64,000 bases of DNA from Duganella aceris (GTDB taxonomy: Bacteria > Pseudomonadota > Gammaproteobacteria > Burkholderiales > Burkholderiaceae_D): assembly GCF_011090165.1 (NCBI RefSeq), contig NZ_JAADJT010000006.1, positions 394,288-458,287 of the forward strand, written 5' to 3'. The position numbers and the translations under genes are program-made. Shown here piece by piece: positions 8,522 to 16,077 of the stretch; the first letter of the stretch is position 1; every line of letters begins with the position of its first letter. The notes beneath the pieces were generated by a model, which searched no databases, was not told the DNA's origin, and was given only the letters and a program-made list of their open reading frames with translations.

Positions 8522-9931
8522 ATGACTACTGCATCCGCCAAGCCCGTCCGCACCCGTTTCGCTCCCAGCCCGACCGGCTACCTCCACCTGGGCGGCGCCC
8601 GCACGGCGCTGTACTCGTGGGCCTTCGCCCGTCACTTCGGCGGCACCTTCGTGCTGCGCATCGAAGACACCGACCTCGAACGCTCGACCCCGGAAGCGGT
8701 GCAGGCCATCATCGAAGGCATGGAGTGGCTGGGCCTGAGCCACGACGAAGGCCCGTTCTACCAGATGCAGCGCATGGACCGTTACCGCGAGGTGGTGGCG
8801 CAGATGCTGGAGGCGGGCAGCGCCTACCATTGCTACTCGTCGCCGGAAGAAGTCGAAGCGATGCGCGAGCGCATGCGCGAGGCCGGCGAGAAGCCGCGCT
8901 ACGACGGCACCTGGCGCCCTGAATCGGGCAAGACCTTGCCGGCGATCCCGGCCGACCGCAAGCCGGTGGTGCGCTTCAAGAATCCGCTCGACGGCGAAGT
9001 GACCTGGGACGACTTCGTCAAAGGCACGATCACCATCGGCAACAAGGAGCTGGACGATCTGGTCATCGCCCGTCCGGACGGCACGCCGACCTATAACTTC
9101 TGCGTCGCCGTCGACGACTGGGATATGCAGATCAGCCACGTGCTGCGCGGCGACGACCACGTCAACAACACGCCGCGCCAGATCAACATCCTGCGCGCGA
9201 TCGGCGCGCCGCTGCCGCTGTACGGCCATCTGCCGATGATCCTCGGCGCCGACGGCCAGAAGATGTCGAAGCGCAAGGACGCGGTCAACGTCATGGAATA
9301 TCCGGCGCAAGGCTATCTGCCGGAAGCGATCCTGAACTACCTGGCGCGCCTGGGCTGGAGCCATGGCGACGACGAAGTGTTCTCGATGGAGCAGGTGACC
9401 GGGTGGTTCGACGGCACTCACCTGTCGAACTCGGCGGCGCAATTCAACATCGAAAAACTGAACTGGCTGAACAACCACTATATCAAGCAGGCCGACAACG
9501 CCCGCCTGGCCGAGCTGGCCAAGCCGCGCATGCTGGAAGCCGGCGCGGTGTTCGAGGGCGCGCCCGATCTGCCGTCGGTGCTGGCGCTGATGAAGGAACG
9601 CAGCAACACCGTCAACGAACTGGCCGACGCCGCGATGCTGTTCTTCCGCGCGCCGCAGCCGGACGAGGCCTTGCTGGCGCAACACCTGACCGACGCGGTC
9701 AAGCCGGCGCTGGCGCAATTCGCCGACCGCTGCAAGACGGTGGAGTGGACCAAGGAAGCGCTGGCCGCGATGATCAAGGAAGTGCTGGCCGCCAACACGC
9801 TGAAGATGCCGCAGATCGCCATGCCGCTGCGCCTGATCGTCACCGGTCAATTGCAAACGCCGGCCATCGACGCGGTGTTGCAGATCTTCGGCCGCGAAGC
9901 GATCCTGGCGCGTCTGGCGAAGTTTTTATAA
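8522..9931 (+). CDS. gltX: Glutamyl-tRNA synthetase
   Basis: GltX charges tRNA-Glu with glutamate. The 469-residue protein has the class I signature in [20 protein letters not shown] (HLGG as the HIGH variant) and the KMSKR loop ([17 protein letters not shown]). A C-terminal helical anticodon-binding domain ends [14 protein letters not shown]. The length matches bacterial discriminating or non-discriminating GltX. The gene sits directly upstream of an array of tRNA-Ala and tRNA-Glu genes, one of whose products is its own substrate. The 84 bases between gltX and the first tRNA hold a strong inverted repeat and a sigma70-like promoter. Confidence 0.97.
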   Translation: MTTASAKPVRTRFAPSPTGYLHLGGARTALYSWAFARHFGGTFVLRIEDTDLERSTPEAVQAIIEGMEWLGLSHDEGPFYQMQRMDRYREVVAQMLEAGSAYHCYSSPEEVEAMRERMREAGEKPRYDGTWRPESGKTLPAIPADRKPVVRFKNPLDGEVTWDDFVKGTITIGNKELDDLVIARPDGTPTYNFCVAVDDWDMQISHVLRGDDHVNNTPRQINILRAIGAPLPLYGHLPMILGADGQKMSKRKDAVNVMEYPAQGYLPEAILNYLARLGWSHGDDEVFSMEQVTGWFDGTHLSNSAAQFNIEKLNWLNNHYIKQADNARLAELAKPRMLEAGAVFEGAPDLPSVLALMKERSNTVNELADAAMLFFRAPQPDEALLAQHLTDAVKPALAQFADRCKTVEWTKEALAAMIKEVLAANTLKMPQIAMPLRLIVTGQLQTPAIDAVLQIFGREAILARLAKFL

Positions 9932-9937
9932 GCGTGA

Positions 9938-9977
9938 ATTCCGCGCTATGCAAAGTTGCAAAAGGGTATTTGCATAG
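9938..9977 (+). repeat. Inverted repeat between gltX and the tRNA array
   Basis: ATTCCGCGCTATGCAAA (9938-9954) and TTTGCATAGTGTGGAAT (9969-9985) are inverted copies with two mismatches in 17. The inner 9 bp (CTATGCAAA/TTTGCATAG) are perfect around a 14-base loop. No T-tract follows, so it is not a standard intrinsic terminator. It overlaps the -35 region of the tRNA promoter. Confidence 0.6.
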
Positions 9978-9997
9978 TGTGGAATCGCTGCTATAAT
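9970..9997 (+). promoter_or_regulatory. Sigma70-like promoter of the tRNA array
   Basis: TTGCAT (9970-9975) and a consensus TATAAT (9992-9997) are spaced 16 bases apart and lie 18 bases upstream of the first tRNA-Ala. The hexamers are read directly; promoter activity is inferred. Confidence 0.7.
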
Positions 9998-10015
9998 CTT
10001 GTCTCTCGCGCAAAC

Positions 10016-10091
<76 letters not shown>

Positions 10092-10123
10092 GTTTGCAGA
10101 GGTTGTAGTGCCGTAGTTCCAGG

Positions 10124-10199
10124 GTCCCCATCGTCTAGAGGCCTAGGACATCACCCTTTCACGGTGAGTACGGGGGTTCGAATCCCCCTGGGGACGCCA
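10124..10199 (+). tRNA. tRNA-Glu(TTC), copy 1
   Basis: This is a 76-base cloverleaf with acceptor stem GTCCCCA/TGGGGAC, discriminator G and encoded CCA. The anticodon loop CTTTCAC gives anticodon TTC. By eye it is identical to the four other tRNA-Glu copies in the window. It lies 32 bases behind the first tRNA-Ala and is probably cotranscribed with it. Confidence 0.96.
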
Positions 10200-10243
10200 G
10201 CTTCGCCAAAGCTGTCGAGTAGTAAAAATGTTTTTGCGCCCGG

Positions 10244-10319
<76 letters not shown>

Positions 10320-10352
10320 CTGCGCAGAAACAAGTAGTGCCGTAGTTCCAAG

Positions 10353-10428
10353 GTCCCCATCGTCTAGAGGCCTAGGACATCACCCTTTCACGGTGAGTAC
10401 GGGGGTTCGAATCCCCCTGGGGACGCCA
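10353..10428 (+). tRNA. tRNA-Glu(TTC), copy 2
   Basis: Same 76-base sequence as copy 1, anticodon TTC, encoded CCA. The spacer before it shares AGTGCCGTAGTTCCA with the spacer before copy 1, showing that the Ala-Glu unit was duplicated with its spacer. Confidence 0.96.
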
Positions 10429-10484
10429 GCTTGCCACGCTGATGAGTAGTAAAACGTAGTACGACAGAAGACTTTCTGCGCCCG

Positions 10485-10560
<76 letters not shown>

Positions 10561-10582
10561 TTAGCGCAGGAAGCACCGATAT

Positions 10583-10658
10583 GTCCCCATCGTCTAGAGG
10601 CCTAGGACATCACCCTTTCACGGTGAGTACGGGGGTTCGAATCCCCCTGGGGACGCCA
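10583..10658 (+). tRNA. tRNA-Glu(TTC), copy 3
   Basis: Same 76-base sequence as the other tRNA-Glu copies, anticodon TTC, encoded CCA. It is the last tRNA before a terminator hairpin at 10671 and the chemoreceptor gene. Confidence 0.96.
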
Positions 10659-10670
10659 GGACATCGCAGA

Positions 10671-10693
10671 AGCCGCCCTTGAGCGGCTTTTTT
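10671..10693 (+). terminator. Intrinsic terminator of the first tRNA block
   Basis: AGCCGC and GCGGCT form a 6-bp stem around the loop CCTTGA, followed immediately by a run of T. It lies 13 bases after the third tRNA-Glu, so it should end the Ala-Glu transcript before the chemoreceptor gene. Confidence 0.85.
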
Positions 10694-10832
10694 GTCGCCT
10701 TTTTTTCGCCCGCGCCGGATGCGCCGCCATTCGGATTTTCGATTTTCTCGATGATAGGGCGTCAAACTTTCCGTTTTGTCGCCGATCGTCGCGGCTTCAT
10801 ACTCGCGCCTTTCCGATTCCATTGGCGCCATC

Positions 10833-12377
10833 ATGAAACTCCGCTTGAAACTTCCGCTTGCCTTCGTCTCCGCCGTGCTGATCGCGCTGGCGGCCGGCCT
10901 GGCCGGCATCTTCAGCCTTCACGGCTCGCTGCTCGATTCCGGCAGGGCGGTGCAGGACAGCTTCGCGCGCGAGCGCGCGGTCGGCTACGTCGCGGTGGCG
11001 TTCAAGGCGGAGGTGCTGCACTGGAAAAATGCGCTGCTGCGCGCCGCCGATCCGGCCGCGCGGGAAGCGCAGTGGCGCGAGCATCAGGGCGCCGCGAGCG
11101 AAGTCGATGCCAAGGTGCGCGCGTTGCTTCCCACATTGGACGGCGAGGCGCGCGGCAAGATGGAGCGCTTTCTGACCCTGCATGATCAACTGCGCAAGCA
11201 TTACGCCGAGGCGCATGCGCTGATCGCGACCGCCGGCGTGACCGAAGCCGACGCCAGCGTGCGCGGCATCGACGCCGAACCGGCGCAGCTGCTGGTTGAT
11301 TCCATCGGCCTGTTGATGGCGTCCAGCGCCGACATCACCAGTGCGGCGGTCGACGGCGGCAGCCGCACGGTGAAGATCATCACCGTATTGATGCTGACCG
11401 TGGCGGCCGGGGCGATCGCCGCCGGATTGACGTTAAGCCGTTCCATCATCCGTCCGCTGACCGAGGCGGTGGCGGTGGCGCAAGCGATTTCGCAGGGCGA
11501 CCTGAGCGCCGAAATCCAGCCGCGCAGCCGTTGCGAACTGGGTGATCTGATGCGCGCGCTGGGCGACATGAACGCCAGCTTGAGCCGCATCGTCGGCGAC
11601 GTGCGCGGCGGCACCGACACCATCGCCACCGCCTCGTCGCAGATCGAAGCCGGCAACGCCGACTTGTCGTCGCGCACCGAGCAGCAGGCCGGTGCGCTGG
11701 AGGAAACCGCGGCGTCGATGGAGCAGTTGACGGCCACCGTGCGGCAGAACGCCGACAATGCGCGCCAGGCCAGGCAGCTGGCGATCGGCGCATCGGATGT
11801 GGCGCAACGCGGCGGCGCCGTGGTGTCGCAGGTGGTGGAGACGATGGCGGCGATCCAGGAATCGGGCCGGCGCATCGGCGCCATCATCGGCGTGATCGAC
11901 GGCATCGCCTTCCAGACCAACATCCTGGCGCTGAATGCGGCGGTGGAGGCGGCCCGCGCCGGCGACCAGGGGCGCGGCTTCGCGGTGGTGGCGACCGAAG
12001 TGCGCAGTCTGGCGCAGCGCAGCCACGACGCCGCCAAGCAGATCAAGCAATTGATCGAGGCGTCGAGCGCGCGCGTGGAGCAGGGCGGCTTGCTGGTGGT
12101 TCAGGCGGGCAGCACCATGGGCGAGGTGGTCGACAGCGTGCGGCGCGTCAGCGACATCGTCGGCGAGATCAGTCATGCCAGCCAGGAGCAGCGCGCCGGC
12201 ATCGAGCAGGTGAATCAGGCGGTGGCCGAGATGGACCGCGTGACGCAGCAAAACGCCGCGCTGGTGGAGCAGGCCGCCGCCGCCGCGAGCGCGATGCGCG
12301 ACGAGGCGTCCGTCCTGGCGCGCACGGTCGGCATCTTCCGCCTGGCGCCGGCAACGTTGTCCGGATACCAATCTTGA
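10833..12377 (+). CDS. Methyl-accepting chemotaxis protein
   Basis: This 514-residue chemoreceptor sits in the inner membrane. TM1 (residues about 6-28, LPLAFVSAVLIALAAGLAGI) precedes a periplasmic four-helix-bundle-type sensor domain of about 150 residues. TM2 (VKIITVLMLTVAAGAIAAGL) and a HAMP domain (RPLTEAVAVAQAISQGDLSA) follow. The signalling tip is highly conserved (GIAFQTNILALNAAVEAARA, then GDQGRGFAVVATEVRSLAQR). There is no C-terminal NWETF-like CheR/CheB tether. The ATG at 10833 is chosen because the membrane helix begins right after it. The gene stands alone, inserted between tRNA-Glu copies. The ligand is unknown. Confidence 0.95.
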   Translation: MKLRLKLPLAFVSAVLIALAAGLAGIFSLHGSLLDSGRAVQDSFARERAVGYVAVAFKAEVLHWKNALLRAADPAAREAQWREHQGAASEVDAKVRALLPTLDGEARGKMERFLTLHDQLRKHYAEAHALIATAGVTEADASVRGIDAEPAQLLVDSIGLLMASSADITSAAVDGGSRTVKIITVLMLTVAAGAIAAGLTLSRSIIRPLTEAVAVAQAISQGDLSAEIQPRSRCELGDLMRALGDMNASLSRIVGDVRGGTDTIATASSQIEAGNADLSSRTEQQAGALEETAASMEQLTATVRQNADNARQARQLAIGASDVAQRGGAVVSQVVETMAAIQESGRRIGAIIGVIDGIAFQTNILALNAAVEAARAGDQGRGFAVVATEVRSLAQRSHDAAKQIKQLIEASSARVEQGGLLVVQAGSTMGEVVDSVRRVSDIVGEISHASQEQRAGIEQVNQAVAEMDRVTQQNAALVEQAAAAASAMRDEASVLARTVGIFRLAPATLSGYQS

Positions 12378-12453
12378 GGTGAAAATCCAGCAAAAACAAG
12401 GGTTTGCTATTGCCTTCGGCGAATTTCACTGCTATGATTCGCGCCTTGGAAAA

Positions 12454-12529
12454 GTCCCCATCGTCTAGAGGCCTAGGACATCACCCTTTCACGGTGAGTA
12501 CGGGGGTTCGAATCCCCCTGGGGACGCCA
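12454..12529 (+). tRNA. tRNA-Glu(TTC), copy 4
   Basis: Identical 76-base tRNA-Glu with anticodon TTC and CCA. It is separated from copies 1-3 by the chemoreceptor gene. A TATGAT -10-like hexamer at about 12433-12438 lies just upstream, so it may have its own promoter. Confidence 0.96.
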
Positions 12530-12577
12530 CGATTTTTCCGGTATCATTGAAACACAGGTCAGTACGGACAGATTTCT

Positions 12578-12653
12578 GTCCCCATCGTCTAGAGGCCTAG
12601 GACATCACCCTTTCACGGTGAGTACGGGGGTTCGAATCCCCCTGGGGACGCCA
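12578..12653 (+). tRNA. tRNA-Glu(TTC), copy 5
   Basis: Identical 76-base tRNA-Glu with anticodon TTC and CCA, 48 bases after copy 4. A terminator hairpin follows 15 bases downstream. Confidence 0.96.
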
Positions 12654-12668
12654 GTTGAAGCAGTATGC

Positions 12669-12695
12669 AAAAAGCCGCCTTGTGCGGCTTTTTGC
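12669..12695 (+). terminator. Bidirectional terminator between tRNA-Glu and the S8 protease gene
   Basis: AAAAAGCCGC and GCGGCTTTTT flank a short loop, giving a hairpin with a T-run on both strands. It can end the tRNA transcript on the plus strand and the protease cassette (last stop at 12706) on the minus strand. Confidence 0.85.
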
Positions 12696-12705
12696 ATTTC
12701 CGGGC

Positions 12706-14766
12706 CTACCAGACCACACCGCCGAACGGCATCCCGCCCAAGGGGCGCTGCTGATACCACGGCGCATAGGCCGCGTACGCCGCGCGCGCCGCCGCCGTTG
12801 CCGGATCCATGGCGAACGGATCGTAGACGGTGCCGCCGGCCAGCGACTGCGGCGTCATTTGCGTTGCCATCAACGGCGTTATCATCGGCGCCATCATCGG
12901 CGCGATCAGGCCCGCCGCCTGCGGCGCCACCGCGCGTGGCGGCGGCTGCTGGCCGGGCTGCCCTTGCAGTCCCACCGCCATCAGCACATCCGGCAAACCA
13001 AAACCGGTGCGGCTCTGGTCGCCCAGGCTGACGCGGTGCGCGCTGGCGCGGATGATCTGGAACAGCCGCTCGACCCGCTCCGGCCCGCGCGTCTTGTACA
13101 GCCCCGTCTGGAAGTCCGGATGATGCGCGAAGCTCAGCGCGGCCAGGCCGGTGATGTGCGGCGTCGCCATCGAGGTGCCGTCCCACGCCGCGAAATTATT
13201 CGGCGGCACGCACGAGGTGATCGCCACGCCCGGCCCGCACACCGCGACCTGCGGCCCGAAGCAGCTGAACTTGGCGGTGAAGAAGCCGTAGGCGTCGACG
13301 TTGGCGTCAAGCGTCTGCGCGTGATAGCTGTCGGCCGGGAACTCGTCGAGCTTGCCGATCGCCGCCACCGCCAGCACGTTGGGCGACGATGCCGGATATT
13401 GCACCGGTCCGCCCGAATTGCCCGCCGCGACGATGCACGCGATGCCGGCCCGCTTGGCGCGGACGATCTGCTGCTCCAGCGCCTCCGACACCTCCGCCCC
13501 GCCCAGGCTCAGGTTGACCACGTCGATCTGCTTGTCGATGCAGTATTCCAGCGCGTCGATCAACTGACTGACCTGGCCGCCGGGGAACAGCTTGCAGGCG
13601 TGGACCTCCGCGTCCGGCGCGAAGCCGCGGATGCCGGAGGTGATGTCGGCCGCCGCGATCACGCCGGCGCAATGCGAGCCGTGGCCGAGCGTGTCCTGGT
13701 CCCAGCTGTCGGGATTGGTCTTCTTGTTGATCACGTCGAAGCCGAAGCGGATGTCGTGCAGGTTGTCGTGCGTGGTGGCGGCGCCGGAATCGATGATGGC
13801 GATCTTGATGCCCTGGCCGCGATACGCGCCGGGCAGTTGATCGAGCCGCATCGCCTTCTGGCCCCAGCCATAGGCGCGCTGGCGCGGGAAGCCCGCCAGC
13901 GACGGCCAGTCCGACAGCGCGCGCAGCGCCACCACGTTGACCTCGTCGCTACTGATGTCGGGATCGCGCTGGTAGAAGCTCCAGTAGTCCGCCTTGGGTT
14001 TGACGTACAGGCCTTGCACCGTCTGCGCGGTTTCACCGAACAGCGACAAGGTTACGCGGCCGTTGGCGTCGGTGGTGCCGCTGGCCGGCAACAGGCTGCC
14101 GAACAGCGACACCTCGGCGTCGGCCTGCGGCGCGCCGTCCTTGCCGAGCACGCTGATGACGGCGTTCAGCACCGGGCCGTTGCCGGCGGTCGGCGTGACG
14201 CCGGTGACCAGGCCGGGCTGGCGCAGCGACGGCTCCATCAGGCTCAGGTTCTGGTCGCGCTCGACCAGCAGCCGGCCCGCGCCTTGCTGATGCAGCGCGG
14301 CCGCTTTCTGCTCGGTCATGCGCGCCACCAGCACCCCCTGCGAGCCGCCCATGCCGTCGGCCAGCGCGCTGACCACGGACTTGGGACCGACCGTGTCGAC
14401 CACCTCGATGTCGCTGCTGTTGCGCAGCGCCGATTCCAGCGTCGAGAATTGCAGCGGCTGGAAGCTCATCGCCTGCAGGCCTTCGGGCGGATGGCGCGGC
14501 GCGATCACGAATTGCTTCTTGCGCGAGCCGATGGCGCGGCCGGCGCCGGTGCCGTCGCCGCGCGATGCGGCATCGCCGCCAGCGCTATCGGCGCCGCCGG
14601 TGTGGTCGCCGAAACGCGCCTCGCCGGTCGTGCCGACGCTGCCGGCGCCGGAGCTGGAGCCGGTGCGGCGGCCGGTGCTTTCAGTAGGTGGCGCGGCCGA
14701 CTCGCCGTCGCTGGAAAAGCTGGGGTCCGACGGCATCGACGCGCCGCCGTTGGGATTCTTGGGCAT
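12706..14766 (-). CDS. S8 family (subtilisin-like) serine peptidase with prodomain-like N terminus and repeat-like C-terminal tail
   Basis: This 686-residue protein starts at ATG 14766 behind an AAGGAA site. Residues 1-85 are a Gly/Ser-rich linker with no signal peptide. Residues about 85-170 form a prodomain-like region containing DIEVVDTVGP. A small carboxypeptidase-regulatory-like beta domain (about 198-250) follows. The subtilase domain (about 318-600) has the full triad: Asp326 (IAIIDSG), His362 (GHGSHCAGVIAA) and Ser532 (GTSMATPHITGLAAL), plus the oxyanion Asn450 (AAGNSGG). The Pro/Met/Ala-rich tail (about 601-686) contains PFAMDPATAAARAAYA and PLGGMPFGG. These resemble PFAADPITAAYA and LGGMLPF in the repeat protein encoded at 15145-15924. 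It is the last gene of a three-gene cassette. The protease call is firm; the substrate is inferred to be a cassette partner. Confidence 0.93.
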   Translation of the reverse strand: MPKNPNGGASMPSDPSFSSDGESAAPPTESTGRRTGSSSGAGSVGTTGEARFGDHTGGADSAGGDAASRGDGTGAGRAIGSRKKQFVIAPRHPPEGLQAMSFQPLQFSTLESALRNSSDIEVVDTVGPKSVVSALADGMGGSQGVLVARMTEQKAAALHQQGAGRLLVERDQNLSLMEPSLRQPGLVTGVTPTAGNGPVLNAVISVLGKDGAPQADAEVSLFGSLLPASGTTDANGRVTLSLFGETAQTVQGLYVKPKADYWSFYQRDPDISSDEVNVVALRALSDWPSLAGFPRQRAYGWGQKAMRLDQLPGAYRGQGIKIAIIDSGAATTHDNLHDIRFGFDVINKKTNPDSWDQDTLGHGSHCAGVIAAADITSGIRGFAPDAEVHACKLFPGGQVSQLIDALEYCIDKQIDVVNLSLGGAEVSEALEQQIVRAKRAGIACIVAAGNSGGPVQYPASSPNVLAVAAIGKLDEFPADSYHAQTLDANVDAYGFFTAKFSCFGPQVAVCGPGVAITSCVPPNNFAAWDGTSMATPHITGLAALSFAHHPDFQTGLYKTRGPERVERLFQIIRASAHRVSLGDQSRTGFGLPDVLMAVGLQGQPGQQPPPRAVAPQAAGLIAPMMAPMITPLMATQMTPQSLAGGTVYDPFAMDPATAAARAAYAAYAPWYQQRPLGGMPFGGVVW

Positions 14767-14779
14767 GGAGGGATTCCTT

Positions 14780-15070
14780 TCAAAAAGGATCGGCCGGGCC
14801 GCCGTCGAACATCGACAATGGGCGGTCCGGCTCGATGGATAAGTGGTGTGTCGGCGTGCTGGTGCTGCGGAAGTGCTGGTCCAGCACGCGCGCCTTGTCG
14901 AGGCTGATTTCAACGATGGCCGTGTGCGGCCGGTCGCGCGGGCCGATGGTGTCGACCACCGCGATCTCGGGATCGGTGGCGGCCAGCGCCAGGAAATCGT
15001 TCAGCGCGGCGCCGCCCCGGGAATGGACCAGAAACCGGCCGGTGCTGTTTGCATCGTGTTGGAAGGACAT
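14780..15070 (-). CDS. Small protein resembling the protease's N-terminal prodomain
   Basis: This 96-residue protein has a strong AAGGAGAGCC ribosome-binding site and lies 13 bases ahead of the protease gene. It contains EIAVVDTIGP (residues 35-44), matching DIEVVDTVGP at 119-128 of the protease. The flanks align loosely too: GRFLVHSRG with KQFVIAPRH, and VEISLDKARVLDQHF with VARMTEQKAAALHQQ. The size and the comparison suggest an I9-like propeptide/inhibitor fold made as a separate protein. It has no signal peptide and no Cys. The similarity is seen directly; an inhibitor or chaperone role is inferred. Confidence 0.78.
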   Translation of the reverse strand: MSFQHDANSTGRFLVHSRGGAALNDFLALAATDPEIAVVDTIGPRDRPHTAIVEISLDKARVLDQHFRSTSTPTHHLSIEPDRPLSMFDGGPADPF

Positions 15071-15090
15071 GTGGCTCTCCTTAAAGCAGC

Positions 15091-15120
15091 GCCCTCCGGC
15101 GGCCGCAGCCGTCGGAGGGC
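15091..15120 (-). promoter_or_regulatory. Hairpin between the repeat-protein gene and the downstream cassette genes
   Basis: GCCCTCCG (15091-15098) and CGGAGGGC (15113-15120) form a perfect 8-bp GC-rich stem around a 14-base loop that can pair further internally. On the minus strand no T-run follows; the next element is the ribosome-binding site of the 96-aa gene. It may attenuate read-through or protect the upstream mRNA end. The structure is seen; the function is inferred. Confidence 0.55.
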
Positions 15121-15144
15121 AAGGTCAAACCTGAGGTTGCGGCG

Positions 15145-15924
15145 TCAATGCAGGGTTTGCGCGCCATACAGCGCGTTGGCCTGGTTGGCCATCTGCGCTT
15201 GTTGCGCCAGTTGCGCAAGTTGCGCCAGCTGCGCTTGCTGCGCATAGGCCGCCGTCACCGGATCGGTGGCGAACGGCAGCATGCCGCCCAGCTGCCCGGC
15301 GATGCCGCCGATGGTGTTGCCCAGGCCGGCGTTGCCGAACGCACCGCCGATGGCGCCGCCCAGCGGCTGCGCCACGCTCTTGATGATGTTGCCGAGCCAG
15401 CCCTGCGGCGCCAGCTGCGCCAGCCCTTGCGCCTGCGCGTCCTGTTGGCCCTGGGCGTAAGCCAGAGCCATCGGATCGGCCGAGAACGGCAGCATGCCGC
15501 CCAGATGCCCGGCGATGCCGCCGATGGTGTTGCCCAGGCCGGCGTTACCGAACGCGCCGCCGATGGCGCCGCCCAGCGGCCGCGCCACGCTCTTGATGAT
15601 ATTGCCGAACCAACCCTGGGGAGCCAGGCCTTGTTGCTGCAGCTGCTGCAGCTGTTGCAACTGCGCTTCTTGTTGTGCTTGTTGCGCATAGGCCGCGGTG
15701 ATGGGATCGGCCGCGAACGGCAGGAAGGAACCGCCGATGCCGCCGGCCGCCTGGCCGATCTGGCGGCCCAGGTTGGCGTTGCCGAACAGACCGCCGATGC
15801 CGCGTCCGATCAGGCCGCCGAGCGGCGCGCCGAGGAGGCCGCCCAGGAAGCCTTGCGGCGCGAGTTGCTGCGGCGCCATTTGCTGTGCCAATTGTTGTGC
15901 ATAGTATTGTTGATACTCATTCAT
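15145..15924 (-). CDS. Glycine-zipper tandem-repeat protein (no known family)
   Basis: This 259-residue protein starts behind a consensus AAGGAGATGTC site. It has three copies of a module (about residues 21-80, 100-156 and 171-227). Each begins LAPQG(F/W) and contains LGGxIGxxxGGxFGNAxLG with GxxxG spacing. Each ends LPF(A/S)xDPxxxAYAQ. Gln/Ala-rich linkers (QQLQQLQQQ; LAQLAQLAQQAQ) separate and follow the modules. Copies 2 and 3 are nearly identical, so that part duplicated recently. There is no signal peptide, Cys or catalytic motif. Glycine zippers suggest membrane insertion or helix packing, as in some bacteriocins and outer-membrane proteins. It is the first gene of the cassette and may be the protease substrate. 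Confidence 0.82.
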   Translation of the reverse strand: MNEYQQYYAQQLAQQMAPQQLAPQGFLGGLLGAPLGGLIGRGIGGLFGNANLGRQIGQAAGGIGGSFLPFAADPITAAYAQQAQQEAQLQQLQQLQQQGLAPQGWFGNIIKSVARPLGGAIGGAFGNAGLGNTIGGIAGHLGGMLPFSADPMALAYAQGQQDAQAQGLAQLAPQGWLGNIIKSVAQPLGGAIGGAFGNAGLGNTIGGIAGQLGGMLPFATDPVTAAYAQQAQLAQLAQLAQQAQMANQANALYGAQTLH

Positions 15925-16077
15925 GACATCTCCTTGTTGTGGTTGAGGCCAGCGGGCCGTCGGCCTGCGCTGGTGGGATTTGGACCGGCTAGCGGCGTGG
16001 AAGTTTTGGTATTCTTGGTTCCTCGATCGCGTTAATCAGGTATCATCCAGCCTCGTGTTTTCCCCACCTCATACGCC

